A stretch of 64,000 bases of DNA from JAFGMC01 sp963540515 (GTDB lineage Bacteria > Pseudomonadota > Alphaproteobacteria > Rs-D84). The translations under genes were made by a program, and so were the position numbers. How positions within the stretch are numbered: position 1 is the stretch's first letter; each line of letters starts with the position of its first letter. Where the stretch lies: positions 1 to 64,000 of the forward strand of contig CAUTNA010000004.1 in the NCBI GenBank assembly GCA_963540515.1, read 5' to 3'. A model generated the notes under the pieces. It saw only the letters and a program-made list of their open reading frames with translations, did not search any database and was not told the DNA's origin. Positions 35,186-44,261 of the stretch are shown here, piece by piece.

Positions 35186-35922
35186 TATTTTGCACTTACA
35201 AAATAAAGTCCTGCAGCAGGTGCAGTTGCACCAGCAAACTTTCTGTTTTTTAATTCAAAAATTTCATCTATATCCATTTTTTTACCAAGTCCAATTTCTA
35301 CCAAAGTTCCAACCATATTTCTAACTTGATGATGTAAAAATGATCTTGCAGAAACATCAAAATAAATATATTTATTATAATTTTCTTCTTTTAAATTAAT
35401 ATCAAAAGTGTCTATTGTCTTAATCGGACTTTTTGCCTGACATTCTACTGCTCTAAAACTTGTAAAATCATGTTTTCCCAAAAACTTCACTGATTGCTTT
35501 TTCATAATATCTAAATCTAAATCTCTAGCTATCCACCAAACAAAACCTTTATCTAAAATAGTTGGACTTTTTCTATTTAAAACAATATATCTATAACTTC
35601 TTTGTAAACATGAAAATCTTGCACTAAAATTATCATCAACTTTTTTACAATCTAAAACAGATATATCTTTATTTTTTAAATAAAAATTCAAAGCACTTTT
35701 TATTGTATTTTCTGAATACTCTTTATTTAAATCAAAATGACATGGCATTGCAATTGCATGAACGCCAGAATCTGTTCTGCCTGCTGCAACAAAATTTGTA
35801 TTTTCTTGTGATAATTTATAAACAGCTTCTTCTAATGTACTTTGAACAGAGGCACCTTGACAATTTTTTTGCCAACCAATAAAATCTTTACCATTATATT
35901 CAATGATTATTTTATATCTCAT
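35182..35922 (-). CDS. truA: tRNA pseudouridine(38-40) synthase
   Basis: TruA makes pseudouridine at positions 38-40 of tRNA anticodon arms. The 246-residue protein has AAGRTDSGVHA, with the catalytic Asp, at about 46-56, and the C-terminal stretch SFLHHQVRNMVGTLVEIG. It is the last of a def-fmt-truA operon with 4-base ATGA overlaps. Confidence 0.97.
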   Translation of the reverse strand: MRYKIIIEYNGKDFIGWQKNCQGASVQSTLEEAVYKLSQENTNFVAAGRTDSGVHAIAMPCHFDLNKEYSENTIKSALNFYLKNKDISVLDCKKVDDNFSARFSCLQRSYRYIVLNRKSPTILDKGFVWWIARDLDLDIMKKQSVKFLGKHDFTSFRAVECQAKSPIKTIDTFDINLKEENYNKYIYFDVSARSFLHHQVRNMVGTLVEIGLGKKMDIDEIFELKNRKFAGATAPAAGLYFVSAKY

Positions 35923-36761
35923 AAAAGTATTTTTTTATTAATAATTTTTGTTCTTTGTCCATTTAAAAAACTTTTAAAATCCATTTGTTTTTTTCCACTT
36001 GGCTGGATATACAAAATTCTCAATTTATCATCTACCAATTCTGTTTTAATTATTTTTAATTCAAAATCATTTTTCAAAATTTCTATTAATTCGCTTGCTA
36101 GACATTTACCTCCAATACTTCTAATTTGATTATGAATTTCAAAAGCTGATTTATTCCAATCTATTTTTGTATCTTTTTCAAAAAATTTTTTAGTAAAAAT
36201 TATATCACCTTCTTGTTTTCTTGATTCATAAAGATTTGGATCTTTTAAATACTTATCTAAAATATCAATTGATGTGTTTATTATTTTATTTTCTAAATCT
36301 TTGCAAGTGTCATTTATACTGATATCTATTTTTTTTATTAGATAAATATTACCAGAATCCACTTCTTTATTTATATCAATCAGACAAACACCTGTTTCTT
36401 TATCTCCATTTAAAATAGCTGTTTGTATTGGAGAAGCGCCTCTATATTTTGGTAATAAACTTGGATGAATATTTAAACATTTTACAGAATTTATGACATT
36501 TTCTTTAAGAATTACTCCATAAGATATAATTATACAAAAATCAATATTTGTTATATCTATTTTATTAAAATCAGATATATCTGTATAAACTTGTAAACCA
36601 TTTTTCTCCGCCCAAATATGCACTAAGGACTTTTGTAGGATCATTTTACGTCCTCTCATACTTGGAGCCTTTGTAAAAACTGCAACTATATTATGTTGTT
36701 TTAATAAAGATTCAAATATAGGAACAGTCCAATCATTTGTTCCCATTAAAATCAAATTCAT
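35919..36761 (-). CDS. fmt: methionyl-tRNA formyltransferase
   Basis: Fmt formylates initiator Met-tRNA. The 280-residue protein is a little shorter than usual (about 310). It has the formyl-transfer motif NIHPSLLPKYRGASPIQ with the catalytic His and the following Asp in NKEVDSGNI. The C-terminal OB-like domain is present but compact. It overlaps def and truA by 4 bases each, so all three are co-translated and form a start-methionine and tRNA-modification unit. Confidence 0.96.
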   Translation of the reverse strand: MNLILMGTNDWTVPIFESLLKQHNIVAVFTKAPSMRGRKMILQKSLVHIWAEKNGLQVYTDISDFNKIDITNIDFCIIISYGVILKENVINSVKCLNIHPSLLPKYRGASPIQTAILNGDKETGVCLIDINKEVDSGNIYLIKKIDISINDTCKDLENKIINTSIDILDKYLKDPNLYESRKQEGDIIFTKKFFEKDTKIDWNKSAFEIHNQIRSIGGKCLASELIEILKNDFELKIIKTELVDDKLRILYIQPSGKKQMDFKSFLNGQRTKIINKKILL

Positions 36762-37258
36762 TTTGCTTTTTTTACCTTTTTCATAAGCATAGTTCTTCTT
36801 ATTCCAGATAAATAATCAATAAATAAAATTCCATCTAAATGATCTATTTCATGTTGAGCAATTCGAGCTAAAATTCCATTAAAATTATCTTCTTTTTTTT
36901 CTCCATTTTCATTTAGATAAGAAACAGATATAAATTCTGGTCTTGAAACATAAGAATAAACAGGCAAACCATCATTTCCAAGTATAGATAAACACCCCTC
37001 TTCCATTGAACAAAATTTATCAGATTTATAAGTTATTTTTGGGTTTATCATTTTATAAATCTCTCTTGTATCAGGATTCATAATTATTATAAACCTTTTA
37101 GTAATTCCAACCTGAGGAGCAGCAAGACCAACACCATTTTGATTATTCATAATAATAACCATTTCATCCAAAGATGATTTTATATCCTCTGTAATTTCTT
37201 TTACTTCTTCACATTTTTCACGTAAAACTAAATCACCACAAAGTTTTATTTGCATCAT
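36758..37258 (-). CDS. def: peptide deformylase
   Basis: Def removes the formyl group from nascent proteins, using a metal bound by two His and a Cys. The 166-residue protein shows all three motifs: GVGLAAPQVG, EGCLS and HEIDHLDG. Two adjacent ATG codons stand at the start; the first (37258) is used here, and GGAAG lies before it. The operon begins from a promoter shared back to back with rmuC. Confidence 0.97.
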   Translation of the reverse strand: MMQIKLCGDLVLREKCEEVKEITEDIKSSLDEMVIIMNNQNGVGLAAPQVGITKRFIIIMNPDTREIYKMINPKITYKSDKFCSMEEGCLSILGNDGLPVYSYVSRPEFISVSYLNENGEKKEDNFNGILARIAQHEIDHLDGILFIDYLSGIRRTMLMKKVKKAK

Positions 37259-37269
37259 ATACTTCCATC

Positions 37270-37277
37270 ATTATAAT
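37270..37277. promoter_or_regulatory. overlapping divergent -10 elements of def and rmuC
   Basis: The eight bases ATTATAAT hold TATAAT on both strands: plus at 37272-37277 for rmuC and minus at 37270-37275 for def. On the plus strand TTGCAT lies 16 bp upstream. Only 43 bases separate the two start codons. Confidence 0.55.
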
Positions 37278-37301
37278 AATTAATATCAAAGGATGTATTA
37301 A

Positions 37302-38177
37302 ATGACAACCTATATTTTAATAATGCTTGCCGTTATTATAATATTACTTATCATAATATTAACAAAAAAAACTAACCTAGATTTATCCAGTCTTCATGAA
37401 GATAACTACAGACTCCGAGAAAAATTAGCAGAAAGAATTGGAGTACTAATTCAAAATGCAATGGAACTTAAAAACATAAGTTCTGATATTTCAAGTTTTA
37501 AGGATTTATTACTTGGTTCAAAACAGGCAAGAGGACTTTTTGGAGAAAAACAATTAGAAGATCTAATACAAGATATAATGCCTCCTAAATCTTATAGTTT
37601 TCAATATATGTTAGAAAATGGAACAAGACCAGATTGTGTTTTACACCTTCCTTATCCACCAGGGGATTTAATAATAGATAGTAAATTTCCACTGGAAGGA
37701 TATTTAAGATATACAGAAAATAAAACTGATGAAAATCTTAGAAATTTTGAATTAGATATAAAAAGACACATAATAAATATATCTGAAAAGTATATAATAA
37801 CAGGCAGAACTGCTGATAGTGCTATGCTTTTTATTGCATCAGAATCTATATTTGAAAGTCTTCATACAGAACTTCCTAATATCATAGATTTTGCTGCAAG
37901 AAAAAAAGTTTTTCTGGTTTCTCCTGCAACTCTTTGGGCAACTCTTAACACAATAAGAAGTGTTTTATCTGATATAAAAATAAAAAAAGTCGCAAATAGT
38001 ATAAAGAAAGAATTAGATTTATTGCTGATGGATTTGTCTAGACTATCTGAAAGAACATCAAAAATAGTAAATCATTTTCAAATTACTCAAAAAGCTATTG
38101 AAGAACTTCAAACATCAATCAGGAAAATCGAACCTAGAGCTGAGAAAATAAAAGAATTAGATTTTGGAGATAATTAA
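37302..38177 (+). CDS. rmuC: RmuC-family DNA recombination protein
   Basis: RmuC proteins limit inversions at short inverted repeats and have a PD-(D/E)XK-like nuclease core. The 291-residue protein has a membrane segment (about 3-21), a short coiled region, and the conserved core with LFGEKQLEDLI, RPDCVLHLP and LIIDSKFPLEGY. It is shorter than the 400-500 residues of many members because the N-terminal coiled coil is brief. GGATG lies before the ATG. Its stop codon overlaps that of the converging HAD phosphatase. Confidence 0.92.
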   Translation: MTTYILIMLAVIIILLIIILTKKTNLDLSSLHEDNYRLREKLAERIGVLIQNAMELKNISSDISSFKDLLLGSKQARGLFGEKQLEDLIQDIMPPKSYSFQYMLENGTRPDCVLHLPYPPGDLIIDSKFPLEGYLRYTENKTDENLRNFELDIKRHIINISEKYIITGRTADSAMLFIASESIFESLHTELPNIIDFAARKKVFLVSPATLWATLNTIRSVLSDIKIKKVANSIKKELDLLLMDLSRLSERTSKIVNHFQITQKAIEELQTSIRKIEPRAEKIKELDFGDN

Positions 38178-38776
38178 ACTATTTTTACAATATCTCCAGT
38201 TTTTGGATTTATCCAAATCTGTTGTTTTGCCAAAGACATAATTGGTAAATCAGTTATGCTATCAGAATAAGATCTAACAAGATTAGGTAAGTATTTATTT
38301 TTTTTAGCCCAAAGATTAAAAGCAACAACTTTATTATTTGCAAAACAAAAAAATTTATATTTCCATGGACTTATTTTATTCGAAACAGAAGTTATAACTG
38401 CATCAAAATTTATATCTTTAACTAACTCTTTTATCAAAAAGTCAGGACCTGCTGAGATTAAAATTACAATATTACCTTTCTTTTTTTCTTCTTTTATTTT
38501 TGATTCAACCCAATCAAATCTTTCTTTTTTATAAATTTTTACAAAATCTTTTCTAAATCTTTTAACCATATTTTGACTTATAAAACTTCGCATTACCTCA
38601 CGCCAAAATACAGTTTTAGGATTTATTTTTTTGAAAACTAAAGATAACCATATAACTGGTAAAAAAAACCAAGGACGAATTGAATTAGAAAAACAATATT
38701 TTGCAAAGGCTAAACTTGAATCATTTGCAGAAATTGTTCCATCAAAATCAAAAACAACTACATTTATTTTTTTCAT
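38174..38776 (-). CDS. HAD-IB family phosphatase
   Basis: This 200-residue protein is a haloacid dehalogenase-type hydrolase with DFDGT (catalytic Asp10 and Asp12), VILISAGPD as motif II, and SYSDSITDLPIM as the magnesium-binding motif. The HAD-IB arrangement resembles phosphoserine phosphatase relatives such as YfhB-type enzymes that act on lipid phosphates; the substrate cannot be read here. A hydrophobic stretch (about 30-48) may associate with the membrane. It begins 2 bases after the RND pump gene ends. Confidence 0.85.
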   Translation of the reverse strand: MKKINVVVFDFDGTISANDSSLAFAKYCFSNSIRPWFFLPVIWLSLVFKKINPKTVFWREVMRSFISQNMVKRFRKDFVKIYKKERFDWVESKIKEEKKKGNIVILISAGPDFLIKELVKDINFDAVITSVSNKISPWKYKFFCFANNKVVAFNLWAKKNKYLPNLVRSYSDSITDLPIMSLAKQQIWINPKTGDIVKIV

Positions 38777-38778
38777 AT

Positions 38779-41775
38779 CTATCTCTTACTTTTATTTTTA
38801 ATTCTTTCAAAAGCAAAGAATATAGCAGGTGTTAAGAAAAAAGTAAGCGATAAACTTGCAATCATTCCACCTATCATTACAGCAGCCATTGATTGTTTTG
38901 AACCATCAGAATTAAATAACTGAGGTAACATTCCAGCAATGATAGCAATAGAAGTCATCAAAATCATATTCTTTTTATCTTTAAATTCATTTGATAATGC
39001 ACTATAAGTATCTTCACCATTTCTAATTCTTTGAATTGTTGGTTCTAAAACTATAATATTATTATTTACAACAAGTCCAACCAACATAACAACAGCTAAA
39101 AGCGCAGCAATATTTATAGATGAACCTGATAAAAACAACATAGCAAAAACACCTATAAAACTTGTAATAATAGAAGAAGCTATTGTAAATGGATGAAGTA
39201 AAGAATTCATAATAGCGGCGAGCAACATAAATGTTAAAACAGTTGCTAATAAGAATGCTGTACCCATTTCAGAATTTGTTTCTGATTGAATTTCTGACAT
39301 ACCTGCAAATTTATAACCATAACCTTCTTCAAATTTAATTTTTGATAACCTTCTTTCTATCTTTTTCTGTACAGGTCCTATTGTAGATTTACCTAAATTT
39401 ATATCAATTTCTGTAATTCTACTTTTATTTAATCTGTAAATATTTGGAGTTGCTTTTTCTATTTTAATTTCTCCAAGAGAAGAAAGTGCAACTAAACCTT
39501 TATAAGAATTAACATAAACATCATCAAACATATTATAAGATATAAAAGGTTTAGAAAATTCAAAAATTATAGGATATTCTTTTCCACCCTCTTTATATTT
39601 ATAAGAGTCATTACCAAAAATAGCAGTCCTTAATGTCATACCAGCATAAGAATTTTTAACTCCCCAAAAACTCATTTTTTTATCATCAGATATAAACTTT
39701 ATCTCATTATTTGCTTCTTGTGCTGCAAAAACAGAACTTTGGATCTCTGAAATAGAATTAATTATATCTAAAATTTCTTTTGCATATTTTTCCCTTTTTT
39801 CATTATTATCTCCAAAAACATTAAGAACTAAATCAGATGAAATTGCACCACCTTGCATACCCTCCCCTGCTTTACCTCTTATTTCTACATCTGGAATAGA
39901 ACTCAAAGATGGAAGAATTTTTTGAACTAATCTTTTATCAGATATACTTCTTTTACTTCTATCTTCAAGCTCAACTTTTATTGAAATATTTTGTACCCCT
40001 CTTTCCCCAATTTTAACAGATGTTGCTTTTACTTCTTTAAAGTTTGATAATTTCTCCTCAATTATTTTTACAACCTTTTCAGACTTTTCAAATGTACTTC
40101 CTTGTGGGGTTCTGACATTAATAGAAATTTGATTATTATCAATACTTGGAGAAAATTCATTACCAACAAAACCTAATAATCCAAAAGATAAAACTAAACA
40201 AATTACCCAGAAAATTATAGTTTTTTTAGGATTATCATATTGATATTTAAGTGCTTTAAAAGATTCTTTTTTGTCAGCTTTTTCTTTTATTTTTTTATTT
40301 TTATTTGGTTTTAGAAGTAATGCAATCATCATAGGAGTTAAACTAAATGAAAACATCAAAGAAAGTATTGTTAAGTAAACAACAGTTAAACCAAATTGCA
40401 ACATAAACTGACCTGCAATTCCACCCATAAATGCAAGAGGCAAGAAAACTACTATATTTGTTCCAACACCTGCTAAAATTGGAACGATGACTTTTTTTGT
40501 ACCATCTATTGAAGCATCTATAGAATTTTTTCCTTTATTCAATTCTTGAAGAGCTGATTCTATTAAAATAATTGCATTTGAAACTAAAGTTCCAAGAGCA
40601 GAAGAATAAGCAAGTAAGGTCATTGAATTTATTGTAAAACCATTATTATTCATAAAGAAAAAACCAGAAATCAAAGAAACTGGAATAACAACCCCAGCAA
40701 TAATTGTAGATTGTTTGTTTCTTGTAAAGAATAATAAAACTATAACTGTAAATATAACACCTAAGATAATTCCATTAATAGTACCCCTTGTATCATTAGA
40801 AATTGAAATAGATGAATCTGCTATTATTTTCATGGATGCATCTGGAAATTTTGATTTTAAAATTTCTTCAAAGCTTGAAATTTTCTTTCTTAAAGCTTTT
40901 GATATTTTAACAGCATTTCCATCAGATGCTTTTATAATAGATAGTATTATAACATCTTTTGAATTGTATCTTGCACCAGTTTCTATATCTCTTATATCAT
41001 CTTTTACTTCTGCTATTTCATCTAAAGTAAAATTTTGCCCTTCTGCATTTACTATTCTTAAATGTTTAATATCATCAATTGATTGAAATTCTCCTATAAA
41101 TCTTACATTTGATGAACTTATACCTAATTCTATTTTGCCTCCAGGTACATTTAAATTCTTTGTTCCAAGCGCTGAAACTACATCCATAATTCCAACACCT
41201 TTAGAAGTCATTAATTCAGGATTAACATATATTCTTACGGCTCTTTTTTTACCACCAAATATATTCACATTTGCAATTCCATCAATTGCAGTTATCTTAT
41301 TTGATAAGTCATCTTTTATATATTCTTCTAAATCTCTTTGGTTTTTACCATCAATAACAATATCTATAACAGATTGTTGTAAAGGGTTAACTTTTTCAAC
41401 GATAGGCTTTTTTAAATCTGTAGGAAATTCAGAAGAAATTGAATCTAATTTCGCTTTTATTTCTGATGCCTTCTCATTTACATCAACACCAAGTTTGAAC
41501 TCTGATAAAATAAAACCTCCATTTTCAAAAATTTGGGAAGTTATATTTTTTATTCCAGAAGTCTCAGATATTACATCCTCTGCTTTTTTTATTACTTGAG
41601 ACTCTATTTCTTCTGGAGATGCACCAGGATAAACAAAAGTAGAAGTAACATAAGGAAATTCAATTGATGGAGTTCTTTCTATTTTCATCTTAGGATAAGA
41701 AACAACTCCTAAAACAACCCAGAATAAAACAAACATCAATGTAGTTATTGGTCTTCTTACAAAAAAATTAATCAT
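38779..41775 (-). CDS. RND efflux pump, HAE1-type inner-membrane subunit
   Basis: This 998-residue protein is a proton-driven RND transporter. It begins INFFVRRPITTLMFVLFWVVLGVVSYPKM and has the two repeats of a membrane segment plus a large periplasmic loop, then membrane bundles. GANVs of classical AcrB are replaced: the TM4 region here reads MTLLAYSSALGTLVSNAIILIESA, where pumps carry the proton-relay Asp-Asp as LAIGILVDDAIV; the Asp pair appears to be Ser/Val-Asn, so coupling may differ. It is in an operon with an adaptor and a TolC-like channel under a MarR regulator. Confidence 0.9.
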   Translation of the reverse strand: MINFFVRRPITTLMFVLFWVVLGVVSYPKMKIERTPSIEFPYVTSTFVYPGASPEEIESQVIKKAEDVISETSGIKNITSQIFENGGFILSEFKLGVDVNEKASEIKAKLDSISSEFPTDLKKPIVEKVNPLQQSVIDIVIDGKNQRDLEEYIKDDLSNKITAIDGIANVNIFGGKKRAVRIYVNPELMTSKGVGIMDVVSALGTKNLNVPGGKIELGISSSNVRFIGEFQSIDDIKHLRIVNAEGQNFTLDEIAEVKDDIRDIETGARYNSKDVIILSIIKASDGNAVKISKALRKKISSFEEILKSKFPDASMKIIADSSISISNDTRGTINGIILGVIFTVIVLLFFTRNKQSTIIAGVVIPVSLISGFFFMNNNGFTINSMTLLAYSSALGTLVSNAIILIESALQELNKGKNSIDASIDGTKKVIVPILAGVGTNIVVFLPLAFMGGIAGQFMLQFGLTVVYLTILSLMFSFSLTPMMIALLLKPNKNKKIKEKADKKESFKALKYQYDNPKKTIIFWVICLVLSFGLLGFVGNEFSPSIDNNQISINVRTPQGSTFEKSEKVVKIIEEKLSNFKEVKATSVKIGERGVQNISIKVELEDRSKRSISDKRLVQKILPSLSSIPDVEIRGKAGEGMQGGAISSDLVLNVFGDNNEKREKYAKEILDIINSISEIQSSVFAAQEANNEIKFISDDKKMSFWGVKNSYAGMTLRTAIFGNDSYKYKEGGKEYPIIFEFSKPFISYNMFDDVYVNSYKGLVALSSLGEIKIEKATPNIYRLNKSRITEIDINLGKSTIGPVQKKIERRLSKIKFEEGYGYKFAGMSEIQSETNSEMGTAFLLATVLTFMLLAAIMNSLLHPFTIASSIITSFIGVFAMLFLSGSSINIAALLAVVMLVGLVVNNNIIVLEPTIQRIRNGEDTYSALSNEFKDKKNMILMTSIAIIAGMLPQLFNSDGSKQSMAAVMIGGMIASLSLTFFLTPAIFFAFERIKNKSKR

Positions 41776-41787
41776 TTGAATTCTCCA

Positions 41788-42420
41788 TTAAATTTCTGAA
41801 ATTTTTACTTTTTGATTATTTTCTACTTTAGAAAGAATGACAATATCACCATCATCCAATCCTTTTACAAGAGCATTTGAAGAATCTTTATCTATAATAT
41901 CAACTTTTGTTTCTATTGCCCTGCCATTTTTTAATAAGAATACTTTATTTTTATAAAGTGCATATATTGGGATAAAAAAACCTTTTCTTTCCATCTCAAC
42001 ATAATTTATACCATCTTCTACATTTTTAGTTTTTATGATACACATTCCTGTATCAAGATTTATATTTCTTGATACAAAAATAATTTCACCATTACCTATT
42101 TTTTGACCTACTTTAAATTTATATATTCTTTTAATTGATATAAATGTTTTATTATTTTTTATAAATAAAGGTTCCTTCAAATAATTAATTTCTTCTTTTA
42201 TAGCATAAACATTTACAGGAATACCATATTCAATATTATTTCTAGATATATTGAAAACACTTCTAGCTTTTTCTATACTAAAAACAATTATTCTAAATAA
42301 ACTTAGCAAAGATATAAAAATAATAACTCCAAGAATTATATTTTTTTTAGTCAGCTTAACATTTAGAATTTTTTCAATTATTTCTAATAGTTTATTCTTT
42401 AATTTGTTCATTTTGTTCAT
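41788..42420 (-). CDS. very short RND periplasmic adaptor-like protein
   Basis: This 210-residue protein has one membrane segment (about 32-52) and a periplasmic region that resembles only the later part of an RND adaptor. It reads VSRNINLDTGMCIIKTK and IPIYALYKNKVFLLKNGRAIETKVDII...GLDDGDIVIL, as in the beta-barrel and membrane-proximal domains. The lipoyl domain and alpha-helical hairpin, which reach TolC in known pumps, are not visible; typical adaptors are 350-400 residues. The ATG at 42420 follows GGTGG; the gene overlaps the end of the TolC-like gene by 29 bases. The sequence before it is intact tolC, so a hidden missing half is unlikely. Confidence 0.7.
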   Translation of the reverse strand: MNKMNKLKNKLLEIIEKILNVKLTKKNIILGVIIFISLLSLFRIIVFSIEKARSVFNISRNNIEYGIPVNVYAIKEEINYLKEPLFIKNNKTFISIKRIYKFKVGQKIGNGEIIFVSRNINLDTGMCIIKTKNVEDGINYVEMERKGFFIPIYALYKNKVFLLKNGRAIETKVDIIDKDSSNALVKGLDDGDIVILSKVENNQKVKISEI

Positions 42421-43744
42421 TATAACCACCAATTTTATTAATAGATTCTTTTGACATTAAAATATTATATTTAGAGACCAAAAGTGCCAAATCTAATTTT
42501 GCAAGCCCAGCCTGAACTTCCGCTAATTCTATCGCAGAAGTTTGACCAGAGATAAATCTATCTCTTGAAATATTATAAGCTTTCCTTGCTAAATTTCTCG
42601 CATTCTCTAAATTAGAAAGATTTTTTCTTAAATGATTATATTTTCTTATTGCTGTTCTATATTCTTCTATTTTCATTTTTTTGGATTTATCAAAATTTTG
42701 TCTTGCAACCTCTGCATTCATAGATTCGATAGTTGCATTTGCACGTGACAGTCCACCATCAAAAATAGGTACTTGCAGAGACAAACCAACATAAGCAGAT
42801 TGACTTTTATTACCTTCAAATACATTTATATCTGAGTGTGTTGCTGTATAGCTGTATGATCCAATTGCAGCAAGTAGTGGATAATGGTTTGACCTTTTAG
42901 AAGAAGCATTTGATTCATACATTTGAATTTTTTTATCCATAATTTCTAATTCAGGATTAGATTCCAACTCTTTTTCTTCTATTTCTTCAAAAGAATTTGG
43001 AAAATTATCAACTAAATTAATTTTTTCATCCTTATCTAGTCCAGCAAAAATTTTTAAAGTTCTGTATGCTATATCTCTATTAAATATAGCATCAGAAAGT
43101 TCTATTTCTTTGCCAGCAATATCAGATTCTATTTTTACTAAGTTTGCCCTACTAACACGTCCTGCAGAAAGTAATTGTCTTTTTGCAGAAACAGTATCAG
43201 ATAATAATTTTTCAGATATCTTAACTTGTTCATCAACCATCTTTGCTGTCCAATAAATATTATTAGCAGCATACTTTACCTCTCTCATAGTAATATCATA
43301 ACCAAGTTTGGACATTTCAACCGCTTGTCTCAGAGAATCTACAGCATTTCCTATTCTACCAAAAGTATAAATAGGCTGCTTTAATTTAACACTTGCAGAT
43401 AAAATATTATCAGGAAGTTCTTTACCTTTTAAAATTTGATTAAATGGAGGTCTTAACATTCCTAGAACCATATCAGGAATTACCATTCCCTTCCCTTCTA
43501 ATGGTCTTTCTACATCTATCAAATTCATATAATTTACACTTCCATCTATAGAAAACCATCTATTAGCATTTACACTGTCGAGCATAGCAGAAGATTTTTT
43601 TAAATTAGCCTCTGCACTTTTTAAATCTTGAGATTCAGTTACAATTTTATCTATTGTATCATTTAGAGTTAAGTCTAACCCAAAAGATTTAAATAAAGGA
43701 ATAAAAAACAAACTAAATAAAAACAATAATTTTAATTTATACAT
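42392..43744 (-). CDS. tolC: TolC-family outer-membrane channel
   Basis: This 450-residue protein has a signal peptide (about 1-22) and two repeats of the outer-membrane efflux protein domain: long helices with Asn/Ala-rich turns and the SLQVPIFDGGLSRA motif at about 320. It forms the outer-membrane tunnel for the RND pump. It follows marR with an 8-base overlap and precedes the adaptor. Confidence 0.92.
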   Translation of the reverse strand: MYKLKLLFLFSLFFIPLFKSFGLDLTLNDTIDKIVTESQDLKSAEANLKKSSAMLDSVNANRWFSIDGSVNYMNLIDVERPLEGKGMVIPDMVLGMLRPPFNQILKGKELPDNILSASVKLKQPIYTFGRIGNAVDSLRQAVEMSKLGYDITMREVKYAANNIYWTAKMVDEQVKISEKLLSDTVSAKRQLLSAGRVSRANLVKIESDIAGKEIELSDAIFNRDIAYRTLKIFAGLDKDEKINLVDNFPNSFEEIEEKELESNPELEIMDKKIQMYESNASSKRSNHYPLLAAIGSYSYTATHSDINVFEGNKSQSAYVGLSLQVPIFDGGLSRANATIESMNAEVARQNFDKSKKMKIEEYRTAIRKYNHLRKNLSNLENARNLARKAYNISRDRFISGQTSAIELAEVQAGLAKLDLALLVSKYNILMSKESINKIGGYNEQNEQIKE

Positions 43745-44189
43745 TTAAATTCTCCGTCTTTTTCAAAACATCTCTGATTAATATTAATGAATCTGTAAGA
43801 GATTTTTCATCTTTCTTATCTAAAGAAGAAAATAAATTTTCAATACGAATTCTTGTTTTATTAATTACATATCTTGCAAACCTGCTTCCAAGTTCAGTTA
43901 CGCAATACCAAGTATTTCTTCTATCATTTTCATCAACATATCTTGAAACTAAATTTTCACTTTCTAGTTTTCTGAAAGTCGCACACAGATTAGGAGTTGT
44001 AACATACTCACGAAAAGCAATATCTTTTAATTTTGCCTTACCACCAATATGAAGACGACATAAAACAGTTAATTGTTGTCTTGAATATTTAGAAGAGCTT
44101 ATAGAACCAGATAGATTTAATTTGCTAGTTATTCTATCCAAACTTAATAAACATTCTTCTATTAAAAAAACAAATTCTTTTTTTGACAT
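43737..44189 (-). CDS. marR: MarR-family regulator of the efflux operon
   Basis: This 150-residue protein is a winged-helix MarR regulator: helix-turn-helix LKDIAFREYVTTPNLCATFRKLE and the wing with DENDRRNTWYCVTELG, carrying the family DxRR. The ATG at 44189 (MSKKEFVFLIEE) is chosen; the frame opens at a TTG at 44228, but that part lies in the palindromic operator. It is the first gene of the operon and probably represses marR-tolC-adaptor-RND until a ligand binds. Confidence 0.85.
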   Translation of the reverse strand: MSKKEFVFLIEECLLSLDRITSKLNLSGSISSSKYSRQQLTVLCRLHIGGKAKLKDIAFREYVTTPNLCATFRKLESENLVSRYVDENDRRNTWYCVTELGSRFARYVINKTRIRIENLFSSLDKKDEKSLTDSLILIRDVLKKTENLNV

Positions 44190-44218
44190 ATAATTATTAA
44201 GAGATTTAATAATTATAT
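44188..44218. promoter_or_regulatory. palindromic operator/promoter of marR
   Basis: A perfect 13-bp inverted repeat (atataattattaa and ttaataattatat) with a 5-base spacer covers the region directly before the marR ATG, touching the start codon. The minus-strand -10 TATAAT at 44212-44217 lies inside one arm. A bound MarR dimer would block transcription, giving autoregulation. Confidence 0.65.
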
Positions 44219-44261
44219 ATTTTAACAAATTAATATCAAGTAATATTTAATATAATCTACT

